Of a stretch of 64,000 bases of DNA, positions 1 through 13,372 are shown piece after piece. The translations under genes and the position numbers were made by a program. The notes under the pieces were generated by a model that was not told the origin of the DNA, made no database searches, and saw only the letters and a list, made by a program, of their open reading frames with translations. Source of the DNA: Shouchella oshimensis (GTDB lineage: Bacteria > Bacillota > Bacilli > Bacillales > Bacillaceae_D); the NCBI RefSeq assembly GCF_002019765.1, contig NZ_KV917380.1, forward strand, positions 9,454 to 73,453, read 5' to 3'. Position 1 is the first letter of the stretch; each line of letters opens with the position of its first letter.

Positions 1-1667
<1,667 letters not shown>

Positions 1668-1750
1668 AGTGTTTGACTTGCTCATTTGCACAATTTAAAG
1701 CTGTGTCTAACTTCATTGACGAGATACCTTGTATCTCTTTTTACGCTTGG

Positions 1751-1765
1751 CTTTTGTTCAGTTTT
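1751..1765 (-). other. 5' half of the pre-16S processing stem
   Basis: Leader segment upstream of 16S with perfect 15-nt complementarity to the spacer at 47-61. Together they enclose the whole mature 16S. Confidence 0.7.
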
Positions 1766-1797
1766 CAAAGAACTCTTATTGTTTTAGCAACTTTTAT

Positions 1798-1826
1798 ATC
1801 TTATCAGAAGCTAACCCGAAAGTCAA
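1798..1826 (-). promoter_or_regulatory. rrn promoter P2 (SigA)
   Basis: On the minus strand TTGACT (1821-1826) and TAAGAT (1798-1803) are separated by exactly 17 bp. It lies about 130 bp upstream of mature 16S, the usual place for the proximal rrn promoter. Confidence 0.8.
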
Positions 1827-1883
1827 TCATGTTTTTTCTTAATTTCTTTCGTGCCGCTTGTGTCTATCGCGGCGACAAGAAAT

Positions 1884-1912
1884 AATATACCACCCTATAA
1901 ATAAATGCGCAA
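1884..1912 (-). promoter_or_regulatory. rrn promoter P1 (SigA)
   Basis: TTGCGC (1907-1912) and TATATT (1884-1889) on the minus strand, 17-bp spacer, about 86 bp upstream of P2. Tandem promoters are the norm for Bacillus rRNA operons. Confidence 0.65.
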
Positions 1913-1944
1913 GGCTTTTTTAAAAGTTTTTTTATAAAAAAGAT

Positions 1945-1973
1945 CTGCTGCTCTTTTAAAGCAAGAACAGCAG
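1945..1973 (-). terminator. lysS terminator
   Basis: CTGCTG/CAGCAG hairpin extended by a TCTT/AAGA stem with one mismatch, followed on the minus strand by a T-rich run. It begins 14 nt after the lysS stop and separates lysS from the rRNA promoters. Confidence 0.8.
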
Positions 1974-1987
1974 AAGTAACATTGTGG

Positions 1988-3556
<1,569 letters not shown>

Positions 3557-3708
3557 TCATCAAGTTATTTAGAAGTGTACTATAAAGCTAGCGCCTTTGC
3601 TAGTTCATCCTCGTTAAAAATTAAATCGATAAACGCCGTCACTTACACAGACAGCTCTACCTCTCATTTTAGGAACACTTTACCCTTCACACATATCATC
3701 TATCCCAG

Positions 3709-3915
3709 TTAGAGCTGCATCATATCCTCTTTTGTAACATCTAAACTTGTACAAATTCGACTAATTAATTCATCATCAGGGTTTCGAATACCACGTTCAA
3801 TTTCTCCTAGTAAAGAAACAGATACATGGATTTCTTTTGCAAAATCCTGCTGTGTATATCCTTTTAACTTTCGATAGGCTCGTATGTTCCTACCCCATTC
3901 CATTGCTTCCACCAT
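3709..3915 (-). CDS. yazB: Small XRE-family DNA-binding protein (YazB-like)
   Basis: A 68-residue protein that is essentially one Cro/CI-type helix-turn-helix domain: Y-T-Q-Q-D-F-A near residue 20 for the first helix, then SVSLLGEIERGIRNPD for the recognition helix and turn. It probably binds DNA; its targets are unknown. It overlaps the end of folK by 52 nt and is the last gene of the folate operon, as in B. subtilis. AGAGGG lies 6 nt before the chosen ATG; an ATG at 3903 is an alternative. After it come about 220 nt with no recognisable gene before lysS, where dusB would be expected. Confidence 0.85.
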   Translation of the reverse strand: MVEAMEWGRNIRAYRKLKGYTQQDFAKEIHVSVSLLGEIERGIRNPDDELISRICTSLDVTKEDMMQL

Positions 3916-4394
3916 CTCACACCCTCTTTATCATTAAACTGCTTGTTTATGACTTCACTTAGAGGTAAACCGCTTTTCTCGCTCTTTATCTTAGGTGCAA
4001 TTTCAGCTAGAGGAACTAAAACGAACGCACGATCCCACATTCTTGGATGTGGAATTTGTAAATCATCTATATCGAGTCTTACCCCTTCATATAGTAAAAG
4101 ATCAAGATCCACTGTTCTTGGTCCGTTCACTATTTCTCTCTCTCGGCCCAACACTAATTCAATGTCTTGCGTTATTTCCAAGAGTTCAAGGGGATGGTAA
4201 CTAGTTGCTACCTCAATAACCATGTTTAAAAATGGGCCTTGATCTTCGTAGCCGACGGGGTCTGTTTCATATATGGAAGATGCACGAACAACTTGAATGC
4301 TTTCATCAGCTTGCAGGCGTTCAACCGCTACCATTAAGTTCTGTTCCCGATTTCCTAAATTCGATCCGATGGCGATAAATACTTGACTACTCAT
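3864..4394 (-). CDS. folK: 6-hydroxymethyl-7,8-dihydropterin pyrophosphokinase
   Basis: Transfers pyrophosphate from ATP to 6-hydroxymethyl-dihydropterin, the step before dihydropteroate synthase in folate synthesis. The N-terminal IAIGSNLGNREQNL and the signature GPRTVDLDLLLYE (about residues 91-103) are diagnostic of HPPK, followed by IPHPRMWDRAFVL. At 176 residues it is full length. It overlaps folB by 8 nt at its start and yazB at its end, showing tight translational coupling in the fol/pab operon. Confidence 0.96.
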   Translation of the reverse strand: MSSQVFIAIGSNLGNREQNLMVAVERLQADESIQVVRASSIYETDPVGYEDQGPFLNMVIEVATSYHPLELLEITQDIELVLGREREIVNGPRTVDLDLLLYEGVRLDIDDLQIPHPRMWDRAFVLVPLAEIAPKIKSEKSGLPLSEVINKQFNDKEGVRWWKQWNGVGTYEPIES

Positions 4395-4752
4395 TGCGAC
4401 CTCTTTTTAATTCCACTGCCACAGACTGATAGTGACCTGGTATAGGCGGATCTGGCTTCGTTACTTTAACTGTACACGCTACTACTTTTTCATAGGAGTC
4501 GAGCAGCTCGTCGCAGATTGCTTTTGCGATTGTTTCCACAAGTTTAACAGGCTTTCCTTCAACAATTTTCTTAACGCTTTTATAAATTTCTCCATAATCA
4601 ACCGATTCTTTTAGCTCATCATCTGCTGCAGCCTTTTCTAAGTCTAATTCGAGAATTAAATCAACTAAAAATCGTTGTCCCAATGTATTCTCTTCGGTGA
4701 ACACTCCGTGATAACCATAAAAAGATAGTTGATTCATATAAATTTTATCCAA
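4387..4752 (-). CDS. folB: Dihydroneopterin aldolase
   Basis: Cleaves 7,8-dihydroneopterin to 6-hydroxymethyl-dihydropterin and glycolaldehyde. Family marks are FYGYHGVFTEEN near the N terminus, the PVKLVETIAKAI segment and KPDPPIPGHYQSVAVEL at the C terminus. AAAGGAG at 4761-4767 is only 2 nt from the ATG at 4758 but 8 nt from a TTG at 4752. The TTG gives MDKIYMNQL, 121 residues, closely parallel to the 120-residue B. subtilis protein, so TTG is chosen. It overlaps both folP and folK. Confidence 0.94.
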   Translation of the reverse strand: MDKIYMNQLSFYGYHGVFTEENTLGQRFLVDLILELDLEKAAADDELKESVDYGEIYKSVKKIVEGKPVKLVETIAKAICDELLDSYEKVVACTVKVTKPDPPIPGHYQSVAVELKRGRNE

Positions 4753-5569
4753 CTTCATCACTCCTTTGTAGCATAGCATCCATCATCAACGCCATTCGCT
4801 TCATCTCTTTTACATCGTGAACTCTTACAACACTCACACCTTTCGTTATGCCTAAGCAAACAGTTGCGCCAGTGCCTTCTACTCTTTCATCGACTGGTAG
4901 CTGTAGCGTTTTAGCAATCAATGATTTTCTGGATGTCCCAAGTAAAACAGGGTACCCTAAATCAACAATTTGGTTTAGCTCTCGCATCACCTCTAAGTTT
5001 TGTTCATATGTTTTCGCAAATCCAACACCTGGATCTAGCCAAATTCGTTCGGATTTCACACCTGCATTTGTACAAATTGAGATACTCTGCGACAAATCGG
5101 CTAACACATCATCCATAAAAACGCCGTACGGGACTTCATCCCGATTATGCATCAATATAATGGGTACTTCATATTTAGCAGCTATATAAGCCATTTGCGG
5201 GTCGGCCTTTGCACCCCAAACATCATTAATAATCGAGGCTCCTGCTTGTAATGCCGCTTCAGCTGTTTTGGCTTTAAATGTATCAATGGAAATCGGAATA
5301 TCAAAGCGCTCAACTAACTTTTCAATGACCGGACAAGTTCGCTCCATTTCTTCATCAATAGAGACTGGCGTGTAACCAGGGCGAGTGGATTCACCGCCAA
5401 TATCAATTAAATCAGCACCTGCTTCAATCATATCGGCTACTCGACTAATTGCAGCATCGACGTGATTAAATTTACCTCCATCGGAAAATGAATCTGGCGT
5501 CACGTTAAGAATTCCCATTATTTTTGTCCTTGACCCTTGTTTCACTTCCATATCAAGCCCCTTACTCAT
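4745..5569 (-). CDS. folP: Dihydropteroate synthase
   Basis: Condenses 6-hydroxymethyl-dihydropterin pyrophosphate with p-aminobenzoate; the sulfonamide target (sul in B. subtilis). Signatures: MGILNVTPDSFSDGGKF near the N terminus, DIGGESTRPG, IINDVWGAK, LDPGVGFAK and the C-terminal VVRVHDVKE. TIM-barrel protein of 274 residues from the ATG at 5569, which has AGAGGA 6 nt upstream; a second ATG at 5551 also has a good ribosome site. It overlaps pabC at its start and folB at its end. Confidence 0.96.
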   Translation of the reverse strand: MSKGLDMEVKQGSRTKIMGILNVTPDSFSDGGKFNHVDAAISRVADMIEAGADLIDIGGESTRPGYTPVSIDEEMERTCPVIEKLVERFDIPISIDTFKAKTAEAALQAGASIINDVWGAKADPQMAYIAAKYEVPIILMHNRDEVPYGVFMDDVLADLSQSISICTNAGVKSERIWLDPGVGFAKTYEQNLEVMRELNQIVDLGYPVLLGTSRKSLIAKTLQLPVDERVEGTGATVCLGITKGVSVVRVHDVKEMKRMALMMDAMLQRSDEVG

Positions 5570-6410
5570 TTCCAATCCTCTCTTCCATCTTTATCGCTAA
5601 TTGGTACGATTTTGCTAATTGCTCTGTAATTGTATAACTCGCTAGCGATTGATGATCGACTGAATGAACGGCTACAATGCCTTGTATCGCATTTGTTAAA
5701 AATACTTCGTCAGCTTGAGCGAGCTCTTCTTTTGTATAAAAACCTTCTTCGACTTTTTTTCGATTCTTTTTACACCACGCCAATACGTATTGGCGAGTCA
5801 CTCCATTTAAAATACCCGTTTCAAGGCTAGGTGTATACACGCTACCGTTTTTCACAAAAAACAGATTCGATACAATACCCTCTGCTGCATATCCTTCAGC
5901 TGTATAGAAAAGCCCCTCTGTATTCGGTTGATTACCTAGTTCTTTTTTGGCCAGCACATTGTTTAAATAATGATGTGACTTATATCGCCTGTTACCCTCA
6001 ATTGAATTCCTATTAAGCTTTAGCGACACTAAGCTCTTGGCTGCGGCTGGCAATGGTGGTAATGCTTTTACATATACAATTTCCTGTGGGTCGAGAAACG
6101 GCTCGTTAGCCAATCCAATCTCTCGAATACCAGCTGACACATTCCAGCGTATATAAGCTTCTTGTAAATCATTTTTCTTAAGAAGCTTACGAACAGTGCG
6201 ATAGACAACGTCCTCTGTAAGTACGTATTCAAAGCCTAGTTCTTGAACACTTACATTAAGCCTCGCCAGATGATGATCTAAAAGAAAAATAGCATCATTT
6301 CTTACAGCAAATGTTTCAAACAACCCTAATCCATAAAGGAATCCATGATCATAGGGTGATATGGATGCTTCTGTATCCTGTACAATTTGACCATTTACAC
6401 TAATGTACAC
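5562..6410 (-). CDS. pabC: Aminodeoxychorismate lyase (PLP, class IV)
   Basis: Converts 4-amino-4-deoxychorismate to p-aminobenzoate and pyruvate. The class IV aminotransferase fold is visible in [17 protein letters not shown], the PLP-lysine region [17 protein letters not shown], and [18 protein letters not shown]. The 282-residue length fits the family. D-amino-acid and branched-chain aminotransferases share the fold, but its place between pabA and folP fixes the role. The start is GTG with GGTGGGG a few bases upstream; it overlaps pabA by 16 nt. Confidence 0.93.
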   Translation of the reverse strand: MYISVNGQIVQDTEASISPYDHGFLYGLGLFETFAVRNDAIFLLDHHLARLNVSVQELGFEYVLTEDVVYRTVRKLLKKNDLQEAYIRWNVSAGIREIGLANEPFLDPQEIVYVKALPPLPAAAKSLVSLKLNRNSIEGNRRYKSHHYLNNVLAKKELGNQPNTEGLFYTAEGYAAEGIVSNLFFVKNGSVYTPSLETGILNGVTRQYVLAWCKKNRKKVEEGFYTKEELAQADEVFLTNAIQGIVAVHSVDHQSLASYTITEQLAKSYQLAIKMEERIGNE

Positions 6411-6991
6411 GAAACCCCACCTTTATACGTTTCGACAAATTGACGCAACATCCTCTTTCCTTCAGTGGTCAGGATTGCTTCCGGATGAAATTGTACGCCC
6501 TCTAACGCATACTCTTTATGACGAATTGCCATAATTTCTCCCGAAGCTGTTTCTGCACTTATGTCAAAGCAAGACGGGAGCGTCTCTCGTTCAACAATAA
6601 GAGAATGATAGCGCGTTACTCTTAGTGACTCGGGCAAACCTTCAAACAACGTTCGTTTGTCATGTTGGATGTAAGACGTTTTTCCATGCATGAGCTGGTC
6701 TGCCTTCTTTACAACGCCACCGAATGCTTGTGCAATCGCCTGATGACCAAGACAGACGCCTAATATTGGTATCCTGCCACTGAATGTACGAATGACGTCT
6801 AAACTAATACCCGCTTCATTTGGCGTGCAAGGACCTGGCGAAATCATTATCATCGCTGGTTTCAACACCGTTTCAATTTCCTCTATGTCAATTTTATCAT
6901 TACGTCGAACGACTAGCTCTTCTCCCATTTCACCTAAATATTGCACTAGATTATACGTAAAGGAATCATAGTTATCAATCATTAAAATCAT
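6395..6991 (-). CDS. pabA: Aminodeoxychorismate/anthranilate synthase glutamine amidotransferase subunit
   Basis: Class I glutamine amidotransferase supplying ammonia to PabB. The triad shows as the nucleophile in [15 protein letters not shown] (about residue 79) and the His/Glu pair in [10 protein letters not shown] near the C terminus. In B. subtilis the same subunit serves both PabB and TrpE; the same dual use is likely here, though no trp genes are in the window. Starts 4 nt inside the end of pabB. Confidence 0.95.
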   Translation of the reverse strand: MILMIDNYDSFTYNLVQYLGEMGEELVVRRNDKIDIEEIETVLKPAMIMISPGPCTPNEAGISLDVIRTFSGRIPILGVCLGHQAIAQAFGGVVKKADQLMHGKTSYIQHDKRTLFEGLPESLRVTRYHSLIVERETLPSCFDISAETASGEIMAIRHKEYALEGVQFHPEAILTTEGKRMLRQFVETYKGGVSCTLV

Positions 6992-8412
6992 TGTTTGATT
7001 TTCGCCCTCTCTTTAGCAATATCATACGCACGCCACAGTGCTTTTGCTTTTTTTAGGGATTCCTTGTACTCGGCTATTGGATTTGAATCAATGACAACAC
7101 CGGCACCTGCTTGAACATATGCATAGTCACCTTGACAAATCATTGTTCGAATGACAATATTCAACTCCATATCGCCATGGAAACCAATCCACCCGATTGC
7201 ACCTGTGTATAAACCCCTTCTAACAGGTTCGAGCTCTTCGATTATTTCCATCGTTCGCACTTTTGGCGCTCCGGTAATCGTACCTCCGGGAAACACTGCC
7301 CGAATACAGTCATATAACGAGTACCCTTCCGCAAGCTTGCTTTTTACATTTGAAACCAAGTGCATAACGTGAGAGTATTTTTCCACTACCAGTAGCTCAT
7401 CTACTTCAACACTCCCATATTCACTCACTCTTCCAAGATCATTTCGCTCTAAATCCACAAGCATCACGTGCTCCGCAATCTCTTTTTCATTGGAGAGAAG
7501 TTCTTCTTTCAGCCGTTGATCCTCTACTTCGGTTCTGCCTCTTGACCGTGTACCGGCAATGGGCCGTGTACTCAGTTCATCGTTTCTTTTCTTCACAAGC
7601 AATTCAGGAGAGGCACTAACAATCTGACGTTCAGGAGCATGAATGTAGCTCATATACGGAGAAGGATTAAGCTCTCGTAGTGCTTCATAAATATAGATGG
7701 GCGGAATGTCATTTCGTTTATGATGTCGAACAGACAAGTTGACTTGGAAGACGTCACCCTCACTAATGTACGTCTGAATTCGATCAACCGCTTTTGAAAA
7801 TTCTTCTTCACTCATCGTACCAGCTAATGGAGACGATTCCTCAGAAAAAGAAAACGTGTCATGCTCTGCTGCAGCTTGTACCCCTTCTTGAGACCAAATG
7901 GCTTCGTACGTCCTTAACCAGTTATCTAACTTCTTTCCGTCATTACCATTCACACAAATCCAAAGTGCTTTTTGTACATGGTCATACACAAAAACATGTT
8001 CAAAGACCATAAAATACACTTCTGGTAAATGTAAATCGTCCACTGCACTCGTTGCTAATGTTTCAATTTGACGTACATAATCATAGCTAATATAGCCTAG
8101 CGCGCCGCCTTGAATAGGAGGGCCTCCCTCTAACAATGGTTCATTTACTTGATACGATTTTAAAACAAGTTCAACACTCTCTAATAATTCCCCGTCATAC
8201 GTTTTCGTTGTTCCATTTGTTTGTACAGTTAACGTTCTATCTTTCCCTTCAATAATGGCTTCTGGTTTTAAGCCCATAATGCTATATCGTCCAGAACGTC
8301 CACTCTCTAAGACAGCATAGTGTTGTTCTTTTTCTGTTAATCGTCGAAATGCGCAAAACCATTCACTTTCTGGCATTGGCAACGTCATTGTTTTTGTTAA
8401 ACGATCAGACAC
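6988..8412 (-). CDS. pabB: Aminodeoxychorismate synthase component I
   Basis: Aminates chorismate to 4-amino-4-deoxychorismate with PabA. The chorismate-binding domain fills the C-terminal half, with [31 protein letters not shown], the [10 protein letters not shown] stretch and [23 protein letters not shown] is also found in TrpE proteins, but the pabA-pabC-folP context settles it as PabB. The open frame begins at 8430; GGGGG lies 7 nt before a GTG at 8412, giving 474 residues against 470 in B. subtilis. First gene of the folate operon, just after the cysK terminator. Confidence 0.95.
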   Translation of the reverse strand: MSDRLTKTMTLPMPESEWFCAFRRLTEKEQHYAVLESGRSGRYSIMGLKPEAIIEGKDRTLTVQTNGTTKTYDGELLESVELVLKSYQVNEPLLEGGPPIQGGALGYISYDYVRQIETLATSAVDDLHLPEVYFMVFEHVFVYDHVQKALWICVNGNDGKKLDNWLRTYEAIWSQEGVQAAAEHDTFSFSEESSPLAGTMSEEEFSKAVDRIQTYISEGDVFQVNLSVRHHKRNDIPPIYIYEALRELNPSPYMSYIHAPERQIVSASPELLVKKRNDELSTRPIAGTRSRGRTEVEDQRLKEELLSNEKEIAEHVMLVDLERNDLGRVSEYGSVEVDELLVVEKYSHVMHLVSNVKSKLAEGYSLYDCIRAVFPGGTITGAPKVRTMEIIEELEPVRRGLYTGAIGWIGFHGDMELNIVIRTMICQGDYAYVQAGAGVVIDSNPIAEYKESLKKAKALWRAYDIAKERAKIKQ

Positions 8413-8470
8413 ATTCTTTCCCCCGTCCATAACTATATGGACTCATTTTACTAAACTACTAACAATAATA

Positions 8471-8495
8471 AAAGCAGACTCTTATTGAGCCTGCT
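8471..8495 (-). terminator. cysK terminator
   Basis: AAGCAG...CTGCTT hairpin with an inner CTC/GAG stem, between the cysK stop and pabB. T-rich on the minus strand downstream, so it ends cysK transcription. Confidence 0.75.
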
Positions 8496-8529
8496 TCTTT
8501 TTATTTCCCGGGGAGTAAAAAATCCCCTA

Positions 8530-9468
8530 TTATGCTTTTGCTTCTTCTTCTTCGAATTGATAAAGTGGCGTGCTAAGGTAACGCTCACCATTTGAAGGAA
8601 TAATCGCGACCACTTTTTTACCTGGACCTAACTCCTTCGCGAGTTGGAGCGCTCCGTAAATAGCTGCACCAGAAGATATTCCCCCTAGTATTCCCTCTTC
8701 TTTTGCTGCTCTTCTTGCATACTCAAACGCTTCATCCGTTGATACTTTTAACACTTCGTCGTAAACTTCCGTATTTAAGATACCGGGTATAAATCCAGGT
8801 CCAATTCCCTGCAATTTATGGGGACCAGGCTTTCCACCAGATAAAACTGGTGAATCCTGGGGTTCAATAGCAACGATCCTTAAGTGTGGAAAGTTCTCTT
8901 TTAACAAGCCGCCAGCCCCTGTAATCGTTCCACCGGTTCCAATACCAGCTACAAAACCATCTAATTGACCATCTACTTGCTGCAATAACTCTTTACCAGT
9001 TGTCTCACGGTGAATCTTAGGATTTGCACCGTTTTCAAACTGTTGTGGCATGAAATGGCCTTCTTCACTAGCTAGTTCAGTTGCTTTACGAATGGCTCCG
9101 CCCATACCTTCTGGTCCAGGAGTTAGTACAAGGTCTGCACCGTAAGCTCTTAATAAGTTCCTTCTTTCTAAGCTCATCGTTTCCGGCATAACAAGCTTAG
9201 TCTTATATCCTTTTGCCGCTGCAACCATGGCTAGACCAATTCCGGTGTTCCCACTAGTAGGCTCAACAATAACAGTTCCAGGCTTTAATTCTCCAGCTTC
9301 TTCGGCTGCATTAATCATAGCAAGGGCAATTCGGTCTTTAACACTGCTTCCAGGGTTTTGATATTCTAACTTTAAGTAAACATCTGCATGCTCTTCTGAT
9401 GTTAAACGATTTAACTTAACCAATGGGGTATTACCAATTAATTCAGTAATGTTGTTGACGACCGTCAT
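8530..9468 (-). CDS. cysK: Cysteine synthase (O-acetylserine sulfhydrylase)
   Basis: PLP enzyme making cysteine from O-acetylserine and sulfide. The PLP lysine is in [12 protein letters not shown] (K44), the substrate loop is [11 protein letters not shown], and the phosphate-binding GTGGTITG follows near residue 180. The C-terminal [10 protein letters not shown] is also conserved. 312 residues, usual length. AGAGGAGG sits upstream of the ATG. It is monocistronic, with its own SigA promoter and terminator. CymR control is known in B. subtilis; I did not identify its box. Confidence 0.96.
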   Translation of the reverse strand: MTVVNNITELIGNTPLVKLNRLTSEEHADVYLKLEYQNPGSSVKDRIALAMINAAEEAGELKPGTVIVEPTSGNTGIGLAMVAAAKGYKTKLVMPETMSLERRNLLRAYGADLVLTPGPEGMGGAIRKATELASEEGHFMPQQFENGANPKIHRETTGKELLQQVDGQLDGFVAGIGTGGTITGAGGLLKENFPHLRIVAIEPQDSPVLSGGKPGPHKLQGIGPGFIPGILNTEVYDEVLKVSTDEAFEYARRAAKEEGILGGISSGAAIYGALQLAKELGPGKKVVAIIPSNGERYLSTPLYQFEEEEAKA

Positions 9469-9521
9469 ACTGAAAAGCCTCCTCTAGATTAATTCCTAGT
9501 ATTTTTATGCGATTTACAAAA

Positions 9522-9550
9522 ATAATAGCAGACATTTTCTGATAAGTCAA
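9522..9550 (-). promoter_or_regulatory. cysK SigA promoter
   Basis: Minus strand TTGACT (9545-9550), 17-bp spacer, TATTAT (9522-9527). It ends about 53 bp before the cysK ATG. Confidence 0.75.
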
Positions 9551-9576
9551 TTAAAAAGAACAGAGCTAAATTAAAA

Positions 9577-9600
9577 GGCTGGAACGCTAAGGTTCCAACC
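9577..9600 (-). terminator. hslO terminator
   Basis: GG-TGGAAC/GTTCCA-CC hairpin followed by TTTTAATTT on the minus strand, starting 2 nt after the hslO stop. Confidence 0.8.
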
Positions 9601-9602
9601 TC

Positions 9603-10481
9603 TTATTTTGCGAAATCGAGAAGCGATACAAGCTCGTCTTCTGTAAATGTATACGTTTCGTTACAGAAATTACACGTCGTCTCGGCTCCTTGATCTTCTT
9701 TAATCATTGCATCAATCTCTGCTTGACCTAGGCTTATAATAGCATTGGCTATCCTTTCCTTTGAGCATGAACAGTTAAACTGTACAGGTTTGGTTTCTAG
9801 TAGCTTTACATTGCTTTCTCCTAAGAGCGTGTGAAGGATTTCTTCTGGTGATAAACCTTTTTCAACAAGCTTCGAAACAGCAGGAACATTGGATAGACGT
9901 TGTTCAATATCCGAAATGGTATGTTCTTGAGCGCCTGGCATCATTTGAATGACGAATCCTCCAGCAGCCAGAATCGTTTCATCTGGATTAACGAGCACAC
10001 CAACACCTACAGAGGAAGGCGTTTGTTCGGAATTAGCAAAGTAATAGGTAAAATCATCTCCAATTTCACCAGATACAAGTGGTACACTACCTGTAAAAGG
10101 CTCTTTCATGCCTAAGTCTTTCACAACAGATAACGTTCCCTCTGTACCAACGACACGGGCTACATCCAATTTACCTTGGCTATTTAAATCAGGACTGACA
10201 TGAGGGTTCGTTACCGTTCCTCTTGTTGATCCATCTGCGTGGCTATCAACAATCACTTGCCCAATCGGACCGTTTCCTTCAATTCGAACCGTTAATTTCG
10301 CCTCGCCCTTCAGCATAGAAGCCATCATTGTACCGCCCATCATCGCACGACCGAGAGCAGCTGATGCCGTTGGCCACGTTCCTTGCCTTCTACATGCTTC
10401 AGACACCATGTCGGTAGCTGTTAAAGCAATGGCTCTCACTTCTCCGTTGTATGCTGTAGCTCTTACTAAATAATCATTCAT
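9603..10481 (-). CDS. hslO: Redox-regulated chaperone Hsp33
   Basis: Cytoplasmic holdase activated by disulfide formation. The C-terminal zinc centre is visible as a CxC pair (CSCSKERI) followed about 30 residues later by CNFC. The N-terminal domain has [15 protein letters not shown] and [12 protein letters not shown]. The frame opens at a GTG at 10490, but that codon abuts the AGGAG; the ATG at 10481 is 8 nt away and gives 292 residues, matching B. subtilis HslO (291). Gene order with coaX and cysK is conserved. Confidence 0.95.
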   Translation of the reverse strand: MNDYLVRATAYNGEVRAIALTATDMVSEACRRQGTWPTASAALGRAMMGGTMMASMLKGEAKLTVRIEGNGPIGQVIVDSHADGSTRGTVTNPHVSPDLNSQGKLDVARVVGTEGTLSVVKDLGMKEPFTGSVPLVSGEIGDDFTYYFANSEQTPSSVGVGVLVNPDETILAAGGFVIQMMPGAQEHTISDIEQRLSNVPAVSKLVEKGLSPEEILHTLLGESNVKLLETKPVQFNCSCSKERIANAIISLGQAEIDAMIKEDQGAETTCNFCNETYTFTEDELVSLLDFAK

Positions 10482-10496
10482 TGCGTACACTCCTTC

Positions 10497-11264
10497 TTAC
10501 TTATTTCGATCATATATTTGCTTTAAACCTTTATGTGTTAAATTCTGATCCACATATTGAATCTGCTTGGAATCTTCTGCATACAAATGCACAAGGCCTC
10601 CAGTTGCAATCACAACGGCGTGAGGTTGTGATACCTCTTTTTTCATGCGTTCAATCATACCATCAATTAAACATAAATACCCGTAATACGTACCACTATG
10701 AATGGAACTAAGTGTTGTCTTATTAATGACTCTTTCCGGTTTTTGTAATTCGACACGCGGTAGTCTGGAAGCATTTTGAGACAAAGCATCAACCGAGAGG
10801 GCGGGACCTGGCGCTATCACGCCACCTCGATAACGGTGTTTTTCATCAATGTAACAAAACGTTGTGGCTGTACCTATATCAACCACAATACAAGGAGCTT
10901 GATACATCGATAAAGCGGCAACAGCGTTTGCAATTCGATCCGACCCCACTTCTTTAGGATCTTCGTAAAGAATGTTTAGGCCAGTCTTTACGCCCGGGCC
11001 AATTATAACGGGTTCAACGTTAAAATAGTCTCTGCACATTCGCTTAAAACGATGCATCATGCTTGGCACTACTGATGAAAGAATCACGCCTTCTACTTCT
11101 GAAAAAGAATAATCCCGATGTTGAAAAAAACTATATAGAAGCATACCGTATTCATCACTTGTTTTTTCTGTTGCCTTTGCCATTCGAAATAGAGTTTCAA
11201 GCTCATTTTCTCGGAAGATTCCCGTTACAATGGATGAATTTCCAATGTCTATCGTTAAAATCAT
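10497..11264 (-). CDS. coaX: Type III pantothenate kinase
   Basis: Phosphorylates pantothenate, the first step of coenzyme A synthesis. It belongs to the ASKHA fold: N-terminal LTIDIGNSSIVTG, the GSDRIANAVAAL segment, a second phosphate motif VVDIGTATTFCYID (about residues 125-138) and GGLVHLYAEDS. 255 residues, typical length. Lies between ftsH and hslO as in B. subtilis. A strong terminator separates it from ftsH, but only 15 nt separate it from hslO. Confidence 0.95.
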   Translation of the reverse strand: MILTIDIGNSSIVTGIFRENELETLFRMAKATEKTSDEYGMLLYSFFQHRDYSFSEVEGVILSSVVPSMMHRFKRMCRDYFNVEPVIIGPGVKTGLNILYEDPKEVGSDRIANAVAALSMYQAPCIVVDIGTATTFCYIDEKHRYRGGVIAPGPALSVDALSQNASRLPRVELQKPERVINKTTLSSIHSGTYYGYLCLIDGMIERMKKEVSQPHAVVIATGGLVHLYAEDSKQIQYVDQNLTHKGLKQIYDRNK

Positions 11265-11282
11265 GTCGTCTCCCCCTGAACA

Positions 11283-11309
11283 AAAAGAGAGTGCGGCTGC
11301 ACTCTCTTT
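11283..11309 (-). terminator. ftsH terminator
   Basis: AGAGAGTGC/GCACTCTCT perfect 9-bp stem with a 4-nt loop and a T run on the minus strand, 5 nt after the ftsH stop. Confidence 0.85.
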
Positions 11310-11314
11310 AGGTG

Positions 11315-13303
11315 TTATTCTTTTCGATCGTTTGGATCCTCAGATGCTGGACGATTTTCTTCCATATTCGTCGTCTCCTCGTATGCACCTGTTAAATCCT
11401 CTGACTCGTCTTTCGATTGAATGTTCACTTTCACGTCATCATCTTTTCGATTTGAATGATGATTTTCAGGAAGCTTTCCTTCGTTAATAAGAGACTGAAT
11501 TTGTTCCGCATCTAACGTTTCTAATTCAATTAGCTTTTGCGCTACAAGATCTAGACTATCTTTATTTTCAATAAGAATTTGTTTACAACGCTCATAAGAG
11601 TCCTTAATAATGCGCTGTACTTCTAGATCAATCTCATGGGCAATCGCATCTGAATAGTTTTGCTCGTTTTGGATATCTCTTCCTAAGAAAACTTGACCAC
11701 CAGAAGTTGAACCGAATTGCATTGGTCCAAGCTTATCGCTCATACCATACTCTGTTACCATCTTCCTCGCAATAGCGGTTGCACGTTGGAAGTCATTGTG
11801 AGCGCCAGTAGATACTTCTCCAAATTGCACTTCCTCAGCTACACGTCCACCAAGAAGCCCGACAATCTTGTCTAGTAGTTCAGGCTTTGTCATAAAGTAG
11901 CGATCTTCTTTTGGAAGCATCATCGCATACCCACCTGCCATACCTCGAGGAACAATTGTTACTTTGTGAACAGTGTCAGCACTTTCCAGCTTCACACCTA
12001 CGACGGTATGACCAGCTTCATGCCACGCAACAATGTTTTTCTCCTTCGCGGATATCACACGGCTTTTCTTAGCCGGACCAGCAATAACACGGTCGATAGC
12101 TTCTTCGATGTGTTCCATACCTATTTCTTTTTTATTATCTCTTGCAGCGACCAACGCCGCTTCATTTAAAAGATTCTCTAAATCAGCACCTGAGAAACCT
12201 GGCGTTCGTACAGCAATTAAATCAAGCTTAACGTCTTCGCGTAGAGGCTTGTTACGTGCATGTACATGAAGAACTTCTTCACGTCCTTTTACATCAGGAG
12301 CATTAACTTGAATTTGTCTGTCAAAACGACCTGGACGTAATAACGCCGGATCGAGAATATCTGCTCGGTTTGTTGCAGCAATGATAATAATTCCTTCATT
12401 TGCACTAAAACCATCCATTTCAACAAGCAATTGGTTCAGGGTTTGTTCACGTTCATCGTGACCGCCACCGAGACCTGCTCCACGTTGACGTCCAACTGCA
12501 TCAATCTCATCAATAAAGATAATACATGGAGAGTTTTTCTTCGCATTTTCAAAAAGGTCACGCACACGTGATGCACCAACACCGACAAACATTTCAACGA
12601 AGTCAGAACCACTGATAGAGAAGAAAGGAACACCAGCTTCTCCTGCAACAGCACGAGCTAACAATGTTTTACCCGTACCTGGAGGACCTACTAAGAGGAC
12701 ACCTTTCGGAATACGTGCGCCAATCGCCGAGAACCGTCTTGGGTCTTTTAAGAATTCAACCACTTCAACAAGCTCTTGCTTTTCTTCGTCTGCACCAGCA
12801 ACGTCTTTAAATTTCGCTTTTTTCTTCTCATCACTAACCATCTTCGCTTTGCTCTTACCAAAGTTCATGACGCGGTTTCCACCACCGCCGCCACCACCTT
12901 GAGCCGAACTCATCATAAAGATAATAATTAAAACGATAAGTAAGAATGGGGCAATAAATAATATAGTTGTAAACCAGTTGCTCTGCTCTTCTTCTGGTTC
13001 GATCGAGATCTCAACGTTATCAATCTCTGCTAAGAAACCAGTCGTAACCTCAGAGTTAAAAACAGATGTAGAGAAGTTTTCATCTTCATTTTGATCTGTG
13101 AAACGTCCTGTTACAATAAGAACACCACGCTCTGGTTGAACATTTATGCTTTCAACCTCGCCTTGCTCAAGTCTTTCAATAAATTCATCGTATCGTACTT
13201 GAGTTGTCTCAGATTGATCACTTGTCACAGCATTCACTGCAGCAATTACAACGACCATGACAAGAACTAAAATTAAGACAGTACGCAACGTACGTCCTTT
13301 CAT
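11315..13303 (-). CDS. ftsH: ATP-dependent membrane zinc metalloprotease FtsH
   Basis: Membrane AAA+ protease for quality control and, in Bacillus, sporulation. Two membrane segments (about residues 7-24 and 111-132) flank an extracytoplasmic domain. A Gly-rich linker leads to the AAA domain, with Walker A GPPGTGKT (206-213), Walker B IIFIDEID (261-268) and the second region of homology [19 protein letters not shown]. Zinc motif HEAGH is at 428-432. The charged C-terminal tail (residues about 600-662) is Glu/Asp-rich. Length 662 against 637 in B. subtilis, mostly tail. Follows hprT with a candidate promoter of its own. Confidence 0.98.
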   Translation of the reverse strand: MKGRTLRTVLILVLVMVVVIAAVNAVTSDQSETTQVRYDEFIERLEQGEVESINVQPERGVLIVTGRFTDQNEDENFSTSVFNSEVTTGFLAEIDNVEISIEPEEEQSNWFTTILFIAPFLLIVLIIIFMMSSAQGGGGGGGNRVMNFGKSKAKMVSDEKKKAKFKDVAGADEEKQELVEVVEFLKDPRRFSAIGARIPKGVLLVGPPGTGKTLLARAVAGEAGVPFFSISGSDFVEMFVGVGASRVRDLFENAKKNSPCIIFIDEIDAVGRQRGAGLGGGHDEREQTLNQLLVEMDGFSANEGIIIIAATNRADILDPALLRPGRFDRQIQVNAPDVKGREEVLHVHARNKPLREDVKLDLIAVRTPGFSGADLENLLNEAALVAARDNKKEIGMEHIEEAIDRVIAGPAKKSRVISAKEKNIVAWHEAGHTVVGVKLESADTVHKVTIVPRGMAGGYAMMLPKEDRYFMTKPELLDKIVGLLGGRVAEEVQFGEVSTGAHNDFQRATAIARKMVTEYGMSDKLGPMQFGSTSGGQVFLGRDIQNEQNYSDAIAHEIDLEVQRIIKDSYERCKQILIENKDSLDLVAQKLIELETLDAEQIQSLINEGKLPENHHSNRKDDDVKVNIQSKDESEDLTGAYEETTNMEENRPASEDPNDRKE

Positions 13304-13339
13304 CCTTTACCTCCTCCCACATCCAACAAAACTGCACCT

Positions 13340-13369
13340 ATCTTACCATAACACGTTCGTGGACACCAA
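13340..13369 (-). promoter_or_regulatory. Candidate ftsH promoter
   Basis: Minus strand TTGGTG (13364-13369), 18 bp, TAAGAT (13340-13345), in the 69-nt gap between hprT and ftsH. The -35 is poor, so this is tentative. Confidence 0.4.
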
Positions 13370-13372
13370 TAA

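Noticed and set aside
6988-8412. PabB as anthranilate synthase TrpE because of PIAGT
   Set aside because: B. subtilis PabB also has PIAGT, and the gene is in a folate operon.
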